NCBI GenBank assembly: GCA_027353395.1
Contig: DAIEHU010000030.1
Location: 1 to 15,420, forward strand
Length of the DNA stretch: 15,420 nucleotides
Direction: 5' to 3'
Origin: Desulfobacteraceae bacterium
Lineage (GTDB): Bacteria; Desulfobacterota; Desulfobacteria; Desulfobacterales; Desulfosalsimonadaceae
Shown: one piece after another, positions 13,045 through 15,420 of the stretch
Position numbering within the stretch: position 1 is the first letter of the stretch
How the letters are laid out: every line of letters starts with the position of its first letter
Program-made: the position numbers and the translations under genes
Notes under the pieces: generated by a model
Database searches by the model: none
What the model saw: only the letters and a program-made list of their open reading frames with translations
Told to the model about the DNA's origin: nothing

Positions 13045-15222
13045 TCAGGGGATCATGGATTTGAGCCGGTCGGCCAGACTGGAGCAACGCATTTCGGGCG
13101 TATTGTTTTTCAGTGCGATATGAATGGCTTTTTGGGAGCCCACGATCACCACATGCTTTTGCGCACGGGTAATGGCGGTATACAGGAGATTCCGCTGAAG
13201 CATGATGTAATGCTGGGTAATAAGCGGCAGAATGACCGCCGGGTATTCAGAGCCCTGGGATTTATGCACCGAAATGGCGTATCCCAGCGTCAGTTCATCG
13301 GTTTCATCGATGGTGTATTCCACGCGTCTGCCGTCATAATCCACTGCCAGCAAGCCTCCGGCCGTATCCATGTCCGTGATGACGCCGATATCGCCATTAT
13401 ACACTTCTTTTTGATAATTGTTCTTGAGGTGCATGACCTTGTCACCGGTTCTAAAACGGTTATCATGATGGGACAGGCCATCCGTTTTATTGTTCAGCGC
13501 TTTTTGAATGGCCCGATTCAGGTTAATGGTGCCTGCTATCCCCTTGTGCATGGGGGTCAATACCTGGATGTCTTCAATGGGACGCAGGCCGAACATGCCT
13601 GGAAGCTTCCGGACGCACAGATCAACAACTGTGTCAACAACGTTTTCCGGCGTGGGCGCATCGATAAAATAAAATTCCGCGCGGATAGCCGGAGGCTCGG
13701 TCAAATTATTTAACTGCGGGAACTCTCCCTGCCGCACCCGGTGGGCGTTTACAATAATGGGACTTTTTTGGGCTTGCCGGAAAATGGTGTTTAAATAAAA
13801 AACCGGAAGCCTGCCGGAATCGATCATGTCCCCCAGCAGGGTTCCCGGCCCCACGGGCGGGAGCTGATGGGCGTCTCCGACCAGGATGATCGCGGCGTTC
13901 AGAGGAATCGCGCACAGCAGATGGCGCATCAGAAGCGTATCCACCATCGACGTTTCGTCAACAATGACAATATCCGCGTCAATGGGGTTATCCTGATTTT
14001 TCCCAAAGCGTTCTTCTTCAAAATTGTATTCGAGCAGTTTGTGGATAGTGTGGGCTTTATGGCCGGTGACTTCCGCGAGCCGCCGGGCGGCCCGTCCCGT
14101 CGGGGCCGCCAGACAAACCTGTCTGCCCAGGATCTGGTTCATGCGGGTAAGGGATTTGATCAGCGTGGTTTTTCCGGTTCCCGGACCTCCGGTGATGACG
14201 CCGATCCGGCGTGTGATAATGGTTCCAAGGACATTGCGCTGTTCTTCGGAAAGACAGAGAATGAGTTTGGATTCCACCTCAGCCAAAAGATGTTCCACTG
14301 GTATGGCGATTGGGGCCGCCGGGATGGACAGCAGGGCATGAAGCCTTGCGGCAATGGATGTCTCCGCCTGATACAGGTCTTTCAGATAAACGGCCTTTGC
14401 ATCCGGGTTGCTTTGATGCTGTGGGACTTCGATTTCTCCGGCCTGGCAAAGGTCTGCAATGGCCTGCCGGATGGCGTCATCATTGACATCGATGGCCCGG
14501 GTGATCTTGTCCATCAGGCTGGTTTCCGGCATAAAGACATGGCCGTCATTGAGCGCTTCTCTAAGCAGACTGATGATGCAGGCCCGGACCCGCTCCTCCA
14601 TGTTCATTTCCATGCACGAGTTGACGGCGATCCGGTCGGACACTGCAAATCCGATGCCGGGAATATCATTCGCAAGGCAATAGGGAGATCTTCGGATGAT
14701 ATCCACGGCCTCGCTGCCGTAAGCCTTGAATATTTTGCCAGCGAATGAGGGGCTCACCCCGGTTTCCTGAAGAAATTTCATGATGGATGTCATGGCATGG
14801 TGGGTTTGCCATTGGCTGTGGATGAATGCGGCTTTCTGGGGGCCGATGCCTGGGACCGATGCCAGACGGTCGGGATTTTCCGATATGATGGAAAATGTGT
14901 TTTCGCCGAAAGCGTCAAGGATGCGCCTGGCAATGGATGGGCCGACACCCTTTAGAATGCCGGAGGTCAGGTAATTTTGGATGCCCTGAATGGTGGATGG
15001 CAAAAGAATTTCCGCGGAGTCGAATTTGAACTGCTGGCCGTATCGGGGGTGGGTTGTCCACTCGCCTGTGATTTTGATGGTTTCGCCCACACCGGCTTCC
15101 GGAAGAAAGCCGGCGATGGTGACGGTCGCTTTGGGGGGACCGGTCGACAGACGGGCGATGGTGAAATGGTTTTGCTTATTATGAAAGGTGATATGGCTAA
15201 GAACGCCTTGAAGTGAAGTCAT
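13045..15222 (-). CDS. recD2: RecD2-type DNA helicase (RecD/TraA family)
   Basis: 725 residues, normal for RecD2, the superfamily 1B 5'-3' helicase found without RecBC. An N-terminal OB-like part (1-75) leads to three helix-hairpin-helix motifs (about 88-101, 120-131, 185-198), absent in RecD of RecBCD. The helicase core shows Walker A GGPGTGKT (345-352), motif Ia APTGRAARR, Walker B VIVDETS (419-425), motif III GDAHQLPPVGPG (449-460), motif V HKSQGSEY (653-660) and motif VI YTAITRAQK (681-689). All ATPase residues are present. It probably acts in DNA repair or replication-fork handling. ATG 15222 lacks a clear ribosome binding site. Gaps are 83 bases to the SPOR gene upstream and 220 to the SH3b gene. 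Confidence 0.95.
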   Translation of the reverse strand: MTSLQGVLSHITFHNKQNHFTIARLSTGPPKATVTIAGFLPEAGVGETIKITGEWTTHPRYGQQFKFDSAEILLPSTIQGIQNYLTSGILKGVGPSIARRILDAFGENTFSIISENPDRLASVPGIGPQKAAFIHSQWQTHHAMTSIMKFLQETGVSPSFAGKIFKAYGSEAVDIIRRSPYCLANDIPGIGFAVSDRIAVNSCMEMNMEERVRACIISLLREALNDGHVFMPETSLMDKITRAIDVNDDAIRQAIADLCQAGEIEVPQHQSNPDAKAVYLKDLYQAETSIAARLHALLSIPAAPIAIPVEHLLAEVESKLILCLSEEQRNVLGTIITRRIGVITGGPGTGKTTLIKSLTRMNQILGRQVCLAAPTGRAARRLAEVTGHKAHTIHKLLEYNFEEERFGKNQDNPIDADIVIVDETSMVDTLLMRHLLCAIPLNAAIILVGDAHQLPPVGPGTLLGDMIDSGRLPVFYLNTIFRQAQKSPIIVNAHRVRQGEFPQLNNLTEPPAIRAEFYFIDAPTPENVVDTVVDLCVRKLPGMFGLRPIEDIQVLTPMHKGIAGTINLNRAIQKALNNKTDGLSHHDNRFRTGDKVMHLKNNYQKEVYNGDIGVITDMDTAGGLLAVDYDGRRVEYTIDETDELTLGYAISVHKSQGSEYPAVILPLITQHYIMLQRNLLYTAITRAQKHVVIVGSQKAIHIALKNNTPEMRCSSLADRLKSMIP

Positions 15223-15305
15223 CCGGAACGGCCGTCAGATATGGGGGCCGGTTTTCAGCCGTGTAGCCCGTTTGATCGCTTGGCATTTGAAACTGCCGCC
15301 CCATC

Positions 15306-15420
15306 CTATAAATCCCATGTTACAGTGTATACATTTTTAAACCCATTATCGATGAGCTGCTGTTCCACACGCTGGGCCATCTGGATGGAGGTGAACCGTC
15401 CCACCCGGACCCGGTAAAAG
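15306..15420 (-). CDS. SPOR-domain protein, C-terminal 37 residues (partial at window edge)
   Basis: Leftward frame entering from the right edge and ending at TAG 15306-15308. It reads FYRVRVGRFTSIQMAQRVEQ and ends NVYTVTWDL. The V-R-V-G-x-F, A-x-x-V-x-x-Q-L and N-V-Y strands are the last half of a SPOR (sporulation-related) domain, which binds denuded glycan in peptidoglycan, often at the division site. The N-terminal part lies outside the window. It is upstream of recD2 in the same direction, with an 83-base gap. Confidence 0.8.
   Translation of the reverse strand, partial: FYRVRVGRFTSIQMAQRVEQQLIDNGFKNVYTVTWDL

Noticed and set aside
13867..14748. 293-codon rightward open frame inside recD2
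   Set aside because: It is antisense to the RecD2 helicase core and has no domain-like features.

Overview
The window looks like chromosomal DNA of an anaerobic delta-proteobacterium in the broad sense (Desulfobacterota, probably Desulfobacterales-like). This is inferred from moderate GC content, the gene mix (HypB hydrogenase maturation GTPase, NadB, a QueG-like double-cluster protein, RecD2, an SH3b membrane protein) and the general style of the intergenic repeats. It cannot be proven from this stretch alone. No rRNA, tRNA, insertion sequence or CRISPR array is visible.

Left edge (1-600). The window opens inside a leftward gene whose first 16 codons read MPKILGLDMGTNSIGW, the RuvC-I start of Cas9. 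Immediately upstream and divergent from it lies a short rightward unit with a -35 box, a degenerate anti-repeat-like segment, two small hairpins and a rho-independent terminator. This is the layout of a tracrRNA gene, so the window touches the end of a type II CRISPR-Cas locus. Between it and the next genes is about 400 bases with a broken leftward reading frame and candidate promoters.

612-3230 (rightward). A membrane-anchored S49 (SppA-like) signal peptide peptidase, whose lipoprotein signal is split by a one-base shift in a T7 run, is followed by two tandem paralogues of a family I do not recognise. They share an N-terminal alpha/beta part and a strongly conserved helical C-terminal domain.

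3269-8331 (leftward). A dedicated Hsp70 module in the order GrpE-like factor, lidless Hsp70, then a large single-pass membrane protein. The last has a degenerate J-domain (HPT instead of HPD) at its cytosolic N-terminus and a DUF1566 (Lcl C-terminal) domain on the far side of the membrane. A long inverted repeat separates the last two genes. I read this as a membrane-coupled chaperone system and consider it, with the two paralogues facing it, the most interesting part of the window.

8396-12104. A lone hypB (leftward) diverges from a QueG-like iron-sulphur/corrinoid-type reductase (rightward), with a strong palindrome between them. The QueG-like gene converges on nadB (L-aspartate oxidase, leftward).

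12168-15420 (leftward). A SPOR-domain protein (C-terminus only), recD2, and an SH3b/coiled-coil/transmembrane protein point the same way as nadB. These look like ordinary envelope and DNA-repair genes.
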